Shown: positions 51,988 to 61,630, numbered from the stretch's first letter. The stretch is 64,000 nucleotides of DNA from an uncultured Eggerthella sp. (GCA_900542525.1 UQNZ01000006.1:50838-114837); one strand, 5' to 3'. Translations and numbers: made by a program. The notes: a model not told the origin generated them from the sequence alone.

Positions 51988-52818
51988 ATGGAGCAAGACG
52001 ACCTTTCCGCAATCAAAGCCATCGAGCTAGAAATATTCGATGAGTTTCTCCGCATCGCAAACAAACATAGCCTCACTTACTTTCTTACAGCAGGTACCTG
52101 TCTCGGCGCTGTTCGGCATAGCGGCTTCATTCCTTGGGACGACGACATCGATGTAGGTATGCCTCGTTCAGAATATGAGCGCTTCGAGCAGATAGCCAAG
52201 GAAGAACTTGATGATCGCTACGTATACCAAACCATGGATTCCGAGCCCGGTTGTGGCTTTATCTTTGGAAAGATTCGCGCAAAAGATACTATCCTTTCCG
52301 AATACTATTCCTACTTTCTACCTATGTCACAGGGAGTATGGTTGGACATCTTTCCATTTGATGAGATGCCTGATGATGATCACATTCAAAAAGCTCGCTA
52401 CCGCAAGATTTCCTTCTTACAGAATCTCTATATCGTAAAGTGCGGATATGGCATGCCGAAAGGAAGAGGCAGGTTATTCCCTATCCTATACTACGGGGCG
52501 AAATTCGTTACCAAATTCATTCCGAGAGATAAGCTCATCTCTTCTCTCAAAAAGGCCATGACCCAATACCAGGATCAACCGACAAAATACCTCTACAACT
52601 TTGGAACCGCCTATGCTCCTGGCAAAGAACTCATTCCGCAGAACGTGTTGTTCGAGTGCGGCGAAGCAGATTTCGAGGGTCGCCTGTGCAAAGTGCCTCA
52701 CGATACTGACGTGTTCCTGACCCATCTCTACGGCGACTACATGACCCTTCCTCCTGAAGAAAAACGTGTAGGAGGCATGCACCATATCCATGAATTCGCT
52801 GACAACAGAACGGCTTAA
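51988..52818 (+). CDS. LicD family phosphotransferase 1
   Basis: 276 residues of the LicD/fukutin nucleotidyltransferase-like family: YFLTAGTCLGAVRHSGFIPWDD in two blocks, followed by DIDVGMPRSEYERF, with the metal-binding Asp residues in the WDDDIDV motif. LicD proteins transfer phosphocholine from CDP-choline to a sugar of teichoic acid or polysaccharide. AAGGAG precedes the ATG. It is followed by a flippase gene in the same run, and a second LicD lies 2 kb on. The LicC-LicA fusion at 57791-59581 would make its CDP-choline donor. Confidence 0.92.
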   Translation: MEQDDLSAIKAIELEIFDEFLRIANKHSLTYFLTAGTCLGAVRHSGFIPWDDDIDVGMPRSEYERFEQIAKEELDDRYVYQTMDSEPGCGFIFGKIRAKDTILSEYYSYFLPMSQGVWLDIFPFDEMPDDDHIQKARYRKISFLQNLYIVKCGYGMPKGRGRLFPILYYGAKFVTKFIPRDKLISSLKKAMTQYQDQPTKYLYNFGTAYAPGKELIPQNVLFECGEADFEGRLCKVPHDTDVFLTHLYGDYMTLPPEEKRVGGMHHIHEFADNRTA

Positions 52819-52832
52819 GGGACAGACCATCT

Positions 52833-54233
52833 ATGGACTATCGCTCCATCCTCTCGAACTTTTCTGTTGCGTTAGGCGCCCAAGGCCTCAGTACGCTCGT
52901 TGGTCTTTTGACCTCACTCATCGTTCCCAAGTTGCTCGGCGTTGCAGACTTCGGCTATTGGCAGCTCTTCATTTTCTACACCACCTATCTGTCGCTTTTT
53001 ACGCTCGGCTTGAATGATGGCGTGTACCTCATCGAGGGAGGCAAACGAAGGGATGAAACGAACAAAAAGCAACTTGCCTCTCAGTTTTGGGTCGAATGCG
53101 GCTATCAATTCATCTTTGCAGGCATCATCGTTGCGGTAGCGCTTTCAGGGGTGTTCGATGGTGATCGCTCCTTCGTTATTCTAATGACGGCAGTTTATCT
53201 TCTCCTTAACAACTGCTCTAACTTCTTTGGATATCTTTTCCAAGCAATGAACGAATCGAAGCTTTATTCGATCTCAACCATAATCAATTGCACGTGTTTT
53301 CTTGCGCCCCTCTTGGTAATGCTCGTTACAGGTGATTCCGATTTCAGGCATTATGTTTTCTTCTATGCCATCGCCCGTTTGGCTTCACTTGGGTTTTCCT
53401 TATGGAAAGGACGCGACTTCCTTCATGCTGGCCTTGTCGATATTCAAGCTGCATTCCGCTTAGCCTGGAAGAGCATTAGAGCTGGCAGCAAACTCTTGCT
53501 CTCAACCATAGCTGGGTCATTGATCTTAGGTATTGCTCGATTCATGGTGGATGCGAACTGGGGCATCGAAGAATTCAGCATCGTCTCCTTGGCTGTTTCC
53601 ATCACATCTTTCGTCATGACACTCGTGTCGCAAGCAAGCATGGTCCTCTTCCCTGCGCTTCGCCAAGCTAAGAAAGACGAAGCGGTCAATTTCTATCTGG
53701 CAGCAAGCAATGGTCTTGATGTACTCCTGCCTCTCACCTATGTCCTCTATGCTCCTATGGCAGCCCTTCTTACCTGGTGGCTGCCGCAGTATGAAGCGAG
53801 TTTTACCTTCTTTGCACTACTCATGCCCTTGTGCATATTCAACAGCAGAATGGGTGTGGTAGGTAATACTTTCTTATGGGTACTGCGCAAAGAGAGTCGT
53901 CTATTAGCGATCAATATCGCTACGTTGGGCATAAGCGCACTGTTCGCCGTTGTTGGAACATTCTGTTTTCATTCGATCGGTATCGTCTTTGGAGGAGCCG
54001 TCTTGGCGGTGATTGTTCGCTCTCTGTATACCGAATGGTATATCGGACGAGAATTCGAGGTACAAAAGATCAGCTCGATGATAGGCTCGATCGTTATCAC
54101 GGTCTGTTTTGCGATAGCTACTGCGCTTCTTCCTCTATGGACAGCATGGGTTGTCATAACGGTCATTTGCGCTATATATAGCATAACGAACATAAAGCGT
54201 TTCAAGTGGGCGCTGAACCTCTTAAGAGCATAG
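52833..54233 (+). CDS. Wzx-like polysaccharide flippase (MATE/MOP superfamily)
   Basis: 466 residues with about 12-14 TM segments and no large soluble part. The start (SNFSVALGAQGLSTLVGLLTSLIVPKLLG in two parts) is typical of the polysaccharide_synt family, which turns lipid-linked repeat units across the membrane. AAGGGA precedes the ATG. Located between LicD 1 and TagD. Together with the ABC exporter at 39887-42523 the locus has two possible export routes, perhaps for two polymers or for a carrier-linked side chain. Confidence 0.9.
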   Translation: MDYRSILSNFSVALGAQGLSTLVGLLTSLIVPKLLGVADFGYWQLFIFYTTYLSLFTLGLNDGVYLIEGGKRRDETNKKQLASQFWVECGYQFIFAGIIVAVALSGVFDGDRSFVILMTAVYLLLNNCSNFFGYLFQAMNESKLYSISTIINCTCFLAPLLVMLVTGDSDFRHYVFFYAIARLASLGFSLWKGRDFLHAGLVDIQAAFRLAWKSIRAGSKLLLSTIAGSLILGIARFMVDANWGIEEFSIVSLAVSITSFVMTLVSQASMVLFPALRQAKKDEAVNFYLAASNGLDVLLPLTYVLYAPMAALLTWWLPQYEASFTFFALLMPLCIFNSRMGVVGNTFLWVLRKESRLLAINIATLGISALFAVVGTFCFHSIGIVFGGAVLAVIVRSLYTEWYIGREFEVQKISSMIGSIVITVCFAIATALLPLWTAWVVITVICAIYSITNIKRFKWALNLLRA

Positions 54234-54287
54234 AAGGCGCTCTTCTATAGTCTCTAAAATGTCATCAAGCGGCGAATTACCCTAAAC

Positions 54288-54293
54288 TATAAT
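54288..54293 (+). promoter_or_regulatory. Candidate -10 box before tagD
   Basis: TATAAT 71 bp upstream of the tagD ATG. The -35 region is poor. The 130-bp gap after the flippase suggests a separate promoter. Confidence 0.4.
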
Positions 54294-54363
54294 GAAGCTG
54301 ATAATTTCAATCATTGTCGAATAGCATCTATGCCTTTCGGTTTCTCATTGAAAGTAGATCATT

Positions 54364-54789
54364 ATGAAAAGAATTCTCACATACGGAACTTATGATTTGC
54401 TCCATTATGGACATATTCGTCTCCTGAAAAGAGCAAAAGACCTAGGAGATTATCTGATCGTCGCAGTATCATCCGATGAATTTAATGCTGAAAAGGGAAA
54501 ACTGGCTTACCACGATTACGAAACCCGCAAAGAGATGCTTGAAGCTGTGCGTTATGTTGACCTCGTTATTCCCGAATCATCATGGGATCAGAAGAGGCGC
54601 GATGTAGAAGACTATCATGTCGATGTGGTAGTAATGGGCGGCGACTGGGAAGGCGACCCTCGATTTGAATGTCTGCGAGACTGCTGCGAGGTTGTTTATC
54701 TTGACCGAACCCCAGGTGTTTCCACTTCGCAAATAAAGAAAGAATTAAACCTCGGTAACGATGATATCGACGATCTTTTCACGCGGTAA
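54364..54789 (+). CDS. tagD: Glycerol-3-phosphate cytidylyltransferase-like (TagD)
   Basis: 141 residues of the small cytidylyltransferase family: the nucleotide-binding HYGH (14-17) in GTYDLLHYGHIRLL and the closing RTPGVSTSQIKK match TagD. The reaction is CTP plus glycerol-3-phosphate to CDP-glycerol, the donor for glycerol-phosphate links in teichoic acids. Ethanolamine-phosphate cytidylyltransferase activity cannot be excluded. It lies between the flippase and LicD 2, 11 bp before the latter. No CDP-glycerol transferase (TagB/F) was recognised in the window. Confidence 0.9.
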   Translation: MKRILTYGTYDLLHYGHIRLLKRAKDLGDYLIVAVSSDEFNAEKGKLAYHDYETRKEMLEAVRYVDLVIPESSWDQKRRDVEDYHVDVVVMGGDWEGDPRFECLRDCCEVVYLDRTPGVSTSQIKKELNLGNDDIDDLFTR

Positions 54790-54800
54790 AAGGGGAACCT

Positions 54801-55610
54801 ATGAGAGAACTGAGTCGTCGAGAAATCCAAAAGATCGAGATTGAACTCCTTGAAGAGTTTGCAGACATCTGTGAATCGCATGGCCTGAGATACTATCTAG
54901 CTTACGGAACTTTGATCGGAGCCGCTCGCCACCAGGGATTCATTCCTTGGGATGACGACGTAGATGTCATGATGCCACGTGAAGATTTCGAAAGTTTACT
55001 TTTGCATTTCAACGACTGGCGCCTTCGCAATTCTTCACATCTTGCCCATTGCCGTAACGAACAATCCCGCTTTCCCTATGGCAGAATAATCGATACACGT
55101 ACCCTGGTCGATGAAGAGTACTGTGAAGGCGGCGAAGAGCTTGGAGCTTGGATCGATATATTTCCTCTCGATGATATGCCGCTTAACGCAAAAAGCCTAT
55201 CCCGACGCATTGCCTACTGGAACACGGCGCGCATGTTCGCAATCTCCGATCCAAAGAAGGGTGCTTCGCTTCTCGCACGAATAGTGAAGCGGATTGTTGT
55301 TCCTTTTTATCGCCGCAAAGGCTCGATTCACTATGCCATGAAAATGGATCAGGCTGTTTTAGATTGGGCCGATTACGACCCCTCATGCTACGCAGAGATT
55401 CTTGGCATCACCGAACGGGACAAGGCGCTCCCAAAAGAATGGTTCGAACCAGCAACAATGACCTTCGAAAATCGACAGTACTGCATTCCTGCATCTTACG
55501 ATGAAGTGCTTGCTTCGTGCTATGGAGATTGGAAAACCCTTCCTCCAGAAGACAAGCGCATTCCCCACCCGATGAAGATATACCTCAAAGAAGACGAACT
55601 CTCTGATTAA
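54801..55610 (+). CDS. LicD family phosphotransferase 2
   Basis: 269 residues of the LicD family: YYLAYGTLIGAARHQGFIPW, then DDDVDVMMPREDFE with the metal-binding Asp residues, and the closing GDWKTLPPEDKR seen in LicD proteins. It shares layout with LicD 1 but is clearly diverged, as in Streptococcus pneumoniae where LicD1 and LicD2 decorate two sugars of the repeat. AAAAGGGG precedes the ATG. It converges with a GT2 gene 12 bp away. Confidence 0.92.
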   Translation: MRELSRREIQKIEIELLEEFADICESHGLRYYLAYGTLIGAARHQGFIPWDDDVDVMMPREDFESLLLHFNDWRLRNSSHLAHCRNEQSRFPYGRIIDTRTLVDEEYCEGGEELGAWIDIFPLDDMPLNAKSLSRRIAYWNTARMFAISDPKKGASLLARIVKRIVVPFYRRKGSIHYAMKMDQAVLDWADYDPSCYAEILGITERDKALPKEWFEPATMTFENRQYCIPASYDEVLASCYGDWKTLPPEDKRIPHPMKIYLKEDELSD

Positions 55611-55622
55611 GGCAAGAACGTT

Positions 55623-56657
55623 CTACCACTTTATATCGTGGCCGGCGTTGATCATGGCGCGATACGCCTGCAACGCAACGCCCATCAACCCTGAATTGTA
55701 GATGATGCGCCCATAATAGGTTTTACGTAGCGCACCCTTATACTTGCGCGCATTACGGGCAGAGATGATCTGGTTAGAATTCCATGTAGAAAAATTCTTA
55801 TCGAGATACGCACGATTGTAGTTTAGCTCTGCTGAAAGATCGGCTGTTTTATCGTATGAGATACGAAACATGAGTGAAAGCCCCAAGTGAAGAAATGCAG
55901 CTGCATCGAGGAAATAAAGGAGCTTACCACTTGCCTCTTTGAGGTAAACCTCTTTGACCTCAAGCATCGCTTCGTAGGTCGATGCTATCTTGCTCTTATC
56001 GATCGTTGTCATGATCGAATCGTTGCGAATGATGTAGTTCACGAGCGCATGAGGCGTAAAGGCAACGCGCTTCACCTGAGGATAGGTAAGCAGGTGAAGC
56101 ATCATATCGTCGAAAATACGTGGCGGGTTTTCGAAATCGTGAATCCCCTTCAGGATCTCAGCCCTGAAGAATTTATTCCACGGCGCTCCATTGAGCTCGA
56201 GCAACCGTTGTGGCTCGAACTCCACGAAGAACGGCGCGCGCTCTTCGGCCATCTCGGTGGACAGCGTTTTGCCCGTATCAACATCCACCCGGCGAAAACC
56301 ACAAACTGAGATATCTGCGTCATTTTCTTTGGCCGCACTATAGAGACGTTCAGCGAAATCTGGTTCAACATAATCGTCGCTATCGACAAAGCCGATATAT
56401 TCTCCGCGCGCGATCGCAATCGCATCGAGACGCCCACGCCATACACCTTCGTTCTCTTTATCGATCACCACGATGGTGCCAGGATAGCGCTGCTCATAAT
56501 CACGCAAGATAGCCAGGCAATTGTCCGGAGAACCATCATTGATACAGATGATCTCAAGATCGTTGAGTGTTTGGTCCACCAACGAATCAAGACATCGTGG
56601 CAAATACTTTTCAACGTTGTAGCAAGGAATGATGATGCTTGCGGTCTTTTGAGACAT
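55623..56657 (-). CDS. Glycosyltransferase family 2
   Basis: 344 residues with the GT-A domain in the first 220: SIIIPCYNVEKYLPRCLDSL, CINDGSPDNCLAIL, DSDDYVEPDFAERL with metal-binding DD, and NGAPWNKFFRAEIL. A helical C-terminus follows. GGAG lies 9 bp before the ATG. It is probably one of the transferases that build the phosphocholine-bearing polymer, since it lies between licD and the licB/licCA genes, 99 bp from the permease gene on the same strand. Confidence 0.9.
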   Translation of the reverse strand: MSQKTASIIIPCYNVEKYLPRCLDSLVDQTLNDLEIICINDGSPDNCLAILRDYEQRYPGTIVVIDKENEGVWRGRLDAIAIARGEYIGFVDSDDYVEPDFAERLYSAAKENDADISVCGFRRVDVDTGKTLSTEMAEERAPFFVEFEPQRLLELNGAPWNKFFRAEILKGIHDFENPPRIFDDMMLHLLTYPQVKRVAFTPHALVNYIIRNDSIMTTIDKSKIASTYEAMLEVKEVYLKEASGKLLYFLDAAAFLHLGLSLMFRISYDKTADLSAELNYNRAYLDKNFSTWNSNQIISARNARKYKGALRKTYYGRIIYNSGLMGVALQAYRAMINAGHDIKW

Positions 56658-56755
56658 GAAGGCTGCTCCGTATCAAAATCAATAGGCCAACTTCTTCATT
56701 GTACCTATAGTCTTCTTTTCGCGACAGAGCTATCCCTTTTCTCCTGAGCCTTCCG

Positions 56756-57790
56756 TTAGCCCTCAAGCTCTGGAAGAGCCTGTGCCTGCAGTTGATTGCC
56801 GCGGTCTGTCTCCGTCTCATTCGAAGCGCTCTCGATACCTTTACCAGGACCATTCTTCTTGCGCCTGCTGAAGAGTTCCTTCCAATCGCTTGCTGCAAGC
56901 ACTGTGCCGCCCATGATCAAGAAGCAGCACACGATCTCGACAACACCCGGCACCGTGCCCAAAATCACGAAACCGAATACAACAGCCCACGCAGAATAGG
57001 TGATGTTGAGCGCCATGCCCTTCGCCGCACCGATCACGGCAATTCCCTTGTAGTAGAACAAATAGGAAACGGTACCCATGAGCGCCGAAAGTGCAACTAC
57101 TGCGGTGCCAAGCGTGGGCACTGCTTGCAGAGCGAAGAACCACGCGCCGAACACTGGCAAGACAACGAACAGATACACCAAGCCAGAAGTGGTTTCACGA
57201 ATCTGCAGCGCTGTCTCATTGTCGACGGCATCATCGCGCATGCCCCATGCGCAGATGACCGCTTCAGAGCCCCAGCCCACTACGCACAAGAGCGCACAAA
57301 CAAGACCGATCAGGGCATCGCCGTATTGGTCGTTCGTAACCGTGACCGCGCCCATGATGAAGATGCCACCAAGCGCAACGAGAAGCGCAATGAATTGTTT
57401 CAGCTGCATCTTCTCTTTCAAGAACAGCATCGCCATGAGCGCGCCGAACGCAGGATAGAATGCCGAGATCATAGCCGTATAGGCTGGCCCGATGTTATTG
57501 ATCGCGATCACATAGCCGCTCATGCCGATCGGACCACCAAGCAATGCGCCCAGCATGACCACCTTACCGCTACGCGTCTTGAGCGCCGCAACTGTATCCT
57601 TCAAACGACCGCGCACTCCCATATAGACGAACATCCAGATCGCACAGAACACATCGTGGAGCGCCGCGCTCGCAATCGAAGCAAACGCGATAGCCTCGAC
57701 CGTGTTGATGAAGGGAGCCATCGAAAGCGCAATGGCTAAGATCGTGGTGTCAAGTGCCCACAGGCAGCCACTCATAAGTCCATACTTCAT
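56756..57790 (-). CDS. DMT/EamA permease, LicB-like (probable choline uptake)
   Basis: 344 residues with ten TM segments of the drug/metabolite transporter fold (two EamA halves) and a polar C-terminal tail of about 40 residues. The length, the MKYGLMSGCLWALDTTI start and its place directly after the LicC-LicA fusion agree with LicB, the choline permease of lic operons. The ATG touches the upstream stop codon (no gap) and its AAAAGGAG lies within that gene, so the two are translationally coupled. The substrate is inferred from context. Confidence 0.85.
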   Translation of the reverse strand: MKYGLMSGCLWALDTTILAIALSMAPFINTVEAIAFASIASAALHDVFCAIWMFVYMGVRGRLKDTVAALKTRSGKVVMLGALLGGPIGMSGYVIAINNIGPAYTAMISAFYPAFGALMAMLFLKEKMQLKQFIALLVALGGIFIMGAVTVTNDQYGDALIGLVCALLCVVGWGSEAVICAWGMRDDAVDNETALQIRETTSGLVYLFVVLPVFGAWFFALQAVPTLGTAVVALSALMGTVSYLFYYKGIAVIGAAKGMALNITYSAWAVVFGFVILGTVPGVVEIVCCFLIMGGTVLAASDWKELFSRRKKNGPGKGIESASNETETDRGNQLQAQALPELEG

Positions 57791-59581
57791 TTAATTCTCC
57801 TTTTGCTCTTCCTTCGCTGCCTCATAAAGTGCAAGCGCCTTTTCCAAATAACGTTTTGCGTACTTGTAATAGATGTAGAACCACTCGCCTACGTTTTCGC
57901 CACGCGATTCCTTATAGAGCGACCAGCCATACCAGCACCAACCCGCGAAGGCGACATAGGCAAAGTTGTGCCGCAGTTCAGCTTCTGTGGGTTTTCTACC
58001 GTAGTAATACTCGAGTGCTTGCAGAGCCTCATTCTCCGAAAGCTGAGAGCAAACAACGAACGTGCCGAAATCGCTGGCATAATCTGACATTCCCGAGTAT
58101 TCCCAGTCGATCAAGTAGTAGCGATCATTTTCGTCGAGCAAGAAATTCAAGTAAAAGAAGTCATTATGGGTAAGGCAGATGAGCGCATTATCTTGTTCCA
58201 CATATGCTTTAAGACGGGCAAACTTCTCCGCACGCGCCTTGTAGCCGGGAACAGCCTCGAGCGCTTGAGACCCACCTAAGAGCTCTTCGTAGCGGAGGCT
58301 CTCATCATAAAAATCAAAACTACGCTCGACTTTGATATCCTGATCATGCAGCTGACGCGCCATTTTCATAGCGGTCTCAAGCTGCTCAGGATCATGTGGA
58401 TCCAAAGCGCGGCTATTCGTGATGAAGCGGGCAATCTTCCAACCCTCGTTCTCATCTTCATAGATATAGGTGTTGTCCAAACCAAGCTGAGCTGCGGCTC
58501 GTTGCGCAACGCTTTCAGCATGACGATCGATGAGTTCTTCAGTTCCCACACCAGGATGGCGATAGACATACTCATCTTCACCAACTCGGAAATGGCACGA
58601 GAGGTTCGTGAGTCCTTGGCTTAAAGGATAGACATCGCTCACATCGTTCTTATCGCACTTGAGCACCGCTTCGATATTATCGAAGATCTTCGAGTTGATG
58701 TTTTCCAAGAAGTATGGATCGAATTTGCGGACCTCGTCAAGAGAATCGAATTCGAAAATGTAGTCCGAAGGATACTTCTTCATACGCATATCGAACTCAT
58801 CGATATGATCGACATAGATCTGCTCCCAAAGCTTTGGCGCTGTTGCTGGCAGATCATATTCTTCTTTGAGCACTTCAACGAAATGGTCAGAAAAAGCACG
58901 GTCGAAATAGACATGTCCGATCATATACCATGCATTCTCGCCACCAATGGTCACGTCAGTAATACGCTGACCAGCTCCAACCTCCATGCACCATTCTTCA
59001 GTTGGACCTTCAGCATATTGCGCGGAATAAAAAGCCTTCCATACATACGGCTTAAAAGGATTCTCGATGAAATAGTCGTCCGAGGAACAAACGTAGGTGT
59101 TCCCTAGCAAGCTTTCCGCAACCTTGAGCGATGAATTATTGTTACGCGTCGCATATTCCTCGTTCACCACGATATCGACATCGTATTTGTCTTCAAGATA
59201 GAAGAAGAGCTCCTTCTTATAGCCAACCACAACGGTAATATCCTCGATACCCGCTTCTTTAAGTTGCTTGATCTGACGCTCGATCAATACTTCATCGCGC
59301 ACTGTAAGGAGCCCTTTCGGCTGCTCGTAAGAGATCGGAGCAAAGCGGCGTGAAAGGCCTGCTGCCAAAATGATCGCATTATCGACCTTGTATTGAGCGA
59401 GCTCATCTTCGCCTTTCTTGGTAAGCGTTCCATCGCTTACTAGTCCAAGAGAAACAAGGGATTTGAATGCAGCATTGACCGAACCAACAGATAATTCCTT
59501 TTTCTGCGCAATGTCGCGCTGACTTATGCGCGCGTTCGCATTAAGGCTATCCAGGACTTCAAATTCGTTTCGCGTGAGCAT
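57791..59581 (-). CDS. Winged-helix / choline-phosphate cytidylyltransferase / choline kinase fusion (LicC-LicA)
   Basis: 596 residues in three parts. Residues 1-64 form a winged helix-turn-helix (ISQRDIAQKKELSVGSVNAAF). Residues 67-300 are a sugar-nucleotidyltransferase-like LicC domain (AIILAAGLSRRFAPISYEQ, then KG). About 310-590 is a choline kinase-type LicA domain with CLTHNDFFYLNFLL and LIDWEYSG (about 470-498). The protein would phosphorylate choline and activate it to CDP-choline, with a DNA-binding head that may control its own operon. LicA and LicC are separate in H. influenzae and pneumococcus. TGTTCA-type half-sites lie upstream. Confidence 0.92.
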   Translation of the reverse strand: MLTRNEFEVLDSLNANARISQRDIAQKKELSVGSVNAAFKSLVSLGLVSDGTLTKKGEDELAQYKVDNAIILAAGLSRRFAPISYEQPKGLLTVRDEVLIERQIKQLKEAGIEDITVVVGYKKELFFYLEDKYDVDIVVNEEYATRNNNSSLKVAESLLGNTYVCSSDDYFIENPFKPYVWKAFYSAQYAEGPTEEWCMEVGAGQRITDVTIGGENAWYMIGHVYFDRAFSDHFVEVLKEEYDLPATAPKLWEQIYVDHIDEFDMRMKKYPSDYIFEFDSLDEVRKFDPYFLENINSKIFDNIEAVLKCDKNDVSDVYPLSQGLTNLSCHFRVGEDEYVYRHPGVGTEELIDRHAESVAQRAAAQLGLDNTYIYEDENEGWKIARFITNSRALDPHDPEQLETAMKMARQLHDQDIKVERSFDFYDESLRYEELLGGSQALEAVPGYKARAEKFARLKAYVEQDNALICLTHNDFFYLNFLLDENDRYYLIDWEYSGMSDYASDFGTFVVCSQLSENEALQALEYYYGRKPTEAELRHNFAYVAFAGWCWYGWSLYKESRGENVGEWFYIYYKYAKRYLEKALALYEAAKEEQKEN

Positions 59582-59601
59582 GATCGATTCTTTTCCTATC
59601 G

Positions 59602-59658
59602 CAAGTGTTCACTTGTGTTTGATGTTCAACTATTTTGAATATAACATTTTTTTGAACA
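59602..59658. promoter_or_regulatory. Operator-like dyads upstream of the licCA fusion
   Basis: A palindrome CAAGTG-TT-CACTTG (59602-59615) and an inverted pair TGTTCAA (59623-59629) / TTGAACA (59652-59658) surround an AT-rich stretch that could contain the promoter. The helix-turn-helix of the downstream protein is a natural candidate to bind here (inference). Confidence 0.5.
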
Positions 59659-59743
59659 TATGCGACAAGAATCTTTTCAGTGGCAAACAAAAGCGCGCCC
59701 CTGTGAAGAGACGCGCTCACTTGCTGGACTATATTGCCAACCG

Positions 59744-61630
59744 CTAGTTATAGATCGAAACAGTAGTTCCGCCCTTGATGTTGTGATAGATCCACTGAGC
59801 ATTCGCAGGTGCAAGTCTTATGCAACCATGAGAAAGACTATGGCCGAGTTCACTGGTTGAAGCGAGGATCGTGTGGAAGAAGTAGCCGCCCGAGATCTGC
59901 GTGCACCAACGGGCGCGACTGTCGGTGGTGAGCGACATAGCTTTGCCGCCCGTTGTACGGAACGTGCCAGTAATGGTCGGGCTACCAGGCGCACCTGTTA
60001 CGCAAGAGAACTTCTGTTCAAGATTCCAATTGCCCTTTGAGCCGTGGAAAAGGCCTACTGTGTGGCGTCCGCGATCGACCAGGATCAGCCAAGGAGTACC
60101 ACTAGAATAGCCCTGAGCTTTCGTGACCATTGCATCGGTTCCAAGCCATTTGCCTGAAGCAGCGAAGATATTCGTTTTGCCATCGATTGTGCGCGTGCCA
60201 GTTACCATAGCGGCGCTGCTATCGAGGTAATACCACGTTTTACCCAACTTGAGCCAGCCAATATGAGCTACACCGCCTTCATCGCCATAGAACCACTTGC
60301 CAGCTTTCTTTTGCCAGCCTGTTTGAATCTTGCCATTGCCATCGGTCAAAACAAGTTTGCCATCTTTGTATTCACCGATACGAGAAACAGCGCCAGACGA
60401 AGAAGCGTAGCCAGCCACATCGTCGCCGAGGTTCACTTGGCTATTTGCGCGCATTGCACCATCGCTCGCGAACGAATACTGCTTACCTTCAATGGTCTTC
60501 AACTCGTTGGCAAGCATGAGGCCCTCTTTGTCGCCCTGCAGCCAGTACCACTTGCTGCCCGACTTGATCCAGCCGCTCATCACACGAGCGCCAGATTTGT
60601 TCGTGTAATACCAGTCAGAACCGTTTTTGACCCACTTTGTTGCCATAGCACCACTACCTGTGAGATAGTACCGCTTTCCTTGGTCGGTGATCCACTGATT
60701 AGCAGCCATGAGGCCTTGTTCATCGCCCTGCAGCCAGTACCACTTGCCGCCGGACTTCAGCCAGCCGTTCGTCTGCTGAGCACCAGATTTGTTAGCGTAA
60801 TACCAATCGTTTCCGATCTTGAACCACTTGGTCGCCATAGCGCCACTGCCCATAAGGTAATAACGCTTACCTTGATCGGTGATCCACTGGTTGGCAGCCA
60901 TCTTGCCCTCTTGATCGCCCTGCAGCCAGTACCACTTGCTGCCGGACTTCACCCAGCCGTTCATGACCTGGGCACCTGACTTGTTGGCGTAGTACCAGTC
61001 AGAACCAAGCTTGATCCAGCCTTTCACCATGACACCTGAAGCGTTAACATAATAGCGTTTTCCCTGGTCAGTTATCCAGGTGCTCGTAGCCATCGCGCCA
61101 TTCTTCTCAGGCTGCATCCAGTACCATTTGCCGCCCGATTTCACCCAGCCAGTAGTAGGCTTGGCATTCGGATTCGTGAAGTAATACCAGGTGCCATCGC
61201 CATCCTGCAACCAACCTGCTTTGGTTGGTTTCTTTTCAGGTTTCTGAGTATCGGGAGCTGTGGTTTGATCCTCCGTTGAAGGATTTGTGGGCTTCGTGGT
61301 GTTGCCTGGGTTCTTATCGGTGGTAGTTCCGGTGGTTCCACTACCAGAATTTTCAGTGGTCGCTCCGCCCGTTGAACCGGTATCGGCGTCAGTATCGCTA
61401 TCACTGCCAGTGCCGTTATCTCCATCTTCACCGGTAGTTCCAGAAGGAGTGGTGGTTTCTTGCGTAGGAGGGTTGTTGCTCTCCGTATCGTCTGCATATG
61501 CTATCTGACTTGCGCCCATCAAGCAGAACGCCGCGAGCAACGAAGCAAGCGCGCCATAGAGTGCAACCTTAAACCATGCGTGCGATGCCAATTCAGTTCT
61601 TTTCATCATGTACGAACCACAGTCCTTCAT
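59744..61630 (-). CDS. Secreted choline-binding L,D-transpeptidase (YkuD)
   Basis: 628 residues: an N-terminal signal peptide (hydrophobic 20-42, cut near AYADD), a Thr/Ser/Gly/Asp-rich linker (48-135), choline-binding (CW_binding_1) repeats from about 139 to 490, including four 64-residue units from 160 with GW and WYY/WYW motifs, and a C-terminal L,D-transpeptidase domain with HTILASTSELGHSLSHGCIRL, catalytic Cys603. Such enzymes make 3-3 crosslinks or attach proteins to peptidoglycan. Choline repeats would hold it on phosphocholine made by the neighbouring lic genes. The start could also be at 61606 (MKRTELAS), which gives a neater signal peptide. Confidence 0.93.
   Translation of the reverse strand: MKDCGSYMMKRTELASHAWFKVALYGALASLLAAFCLMGASQIAYADDTESNNPPTQETTTPSGTTGEDGDNGTGSDSDTDADTGSTGGATTENSGSGTTGTTTDKNPGNTTKPTNPSTEDQTTAPDTQKPEKKPTKAGWLQDGDGTWYYFTNPNAKPTTGWVKSGGKWYWMQPEKNGAMATSTWITDQGKRYYVNASGVMVKGWIKLGSDWYYANKSGAQVMNGWVKSGSKWYWLQGDQEGKMAANQWITDQGKRYYLMGSGAMATKWFKIGNDWYYANKSGAQQTNGWLKSGGKWYWLQGDEQGLMAANQWITDQGKRYYLTGSGAMATKWVKNGSDWYYTNKSGARVMSGWIKSGSKWYWLQGDKEGLMLANELKTIEGKQYSFASDGAMRANSQVNLGDDVAGYASSSGAVSRIGEYKDGKLVLTDGNGKIQTGWQKKAGKWFYGDEGGVAHIGWLKLGKTWYYLDSSAAMVTGTRTIDGKTNIFAASGKWLGTDAMVTKAQGYSSGTPWLILVDRGRHTVGLFHGSKGNWNLEQKFSCVTGAPGSPTITGTFRTTGGKAMSLTTDSRARWCTQISGGYFFHTILASTSELGHSLSHGCIRLAPANAQWIYHNIKGGTTVSIYN
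60386..61153 (-). repeat. Four tandem 192-bp units coding choline-binding repeats
   Basis: Units of 64 codons at 60962-61153, 60770-60961, 60578-60769 and 60386-60577. The first three are highly alike (each with W-I-T-D-Q-G-K-R-Y-Y); the fourth decays at its end. Direct repeats of this length can gain or lose units by recombination. Confidence 0.85.
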
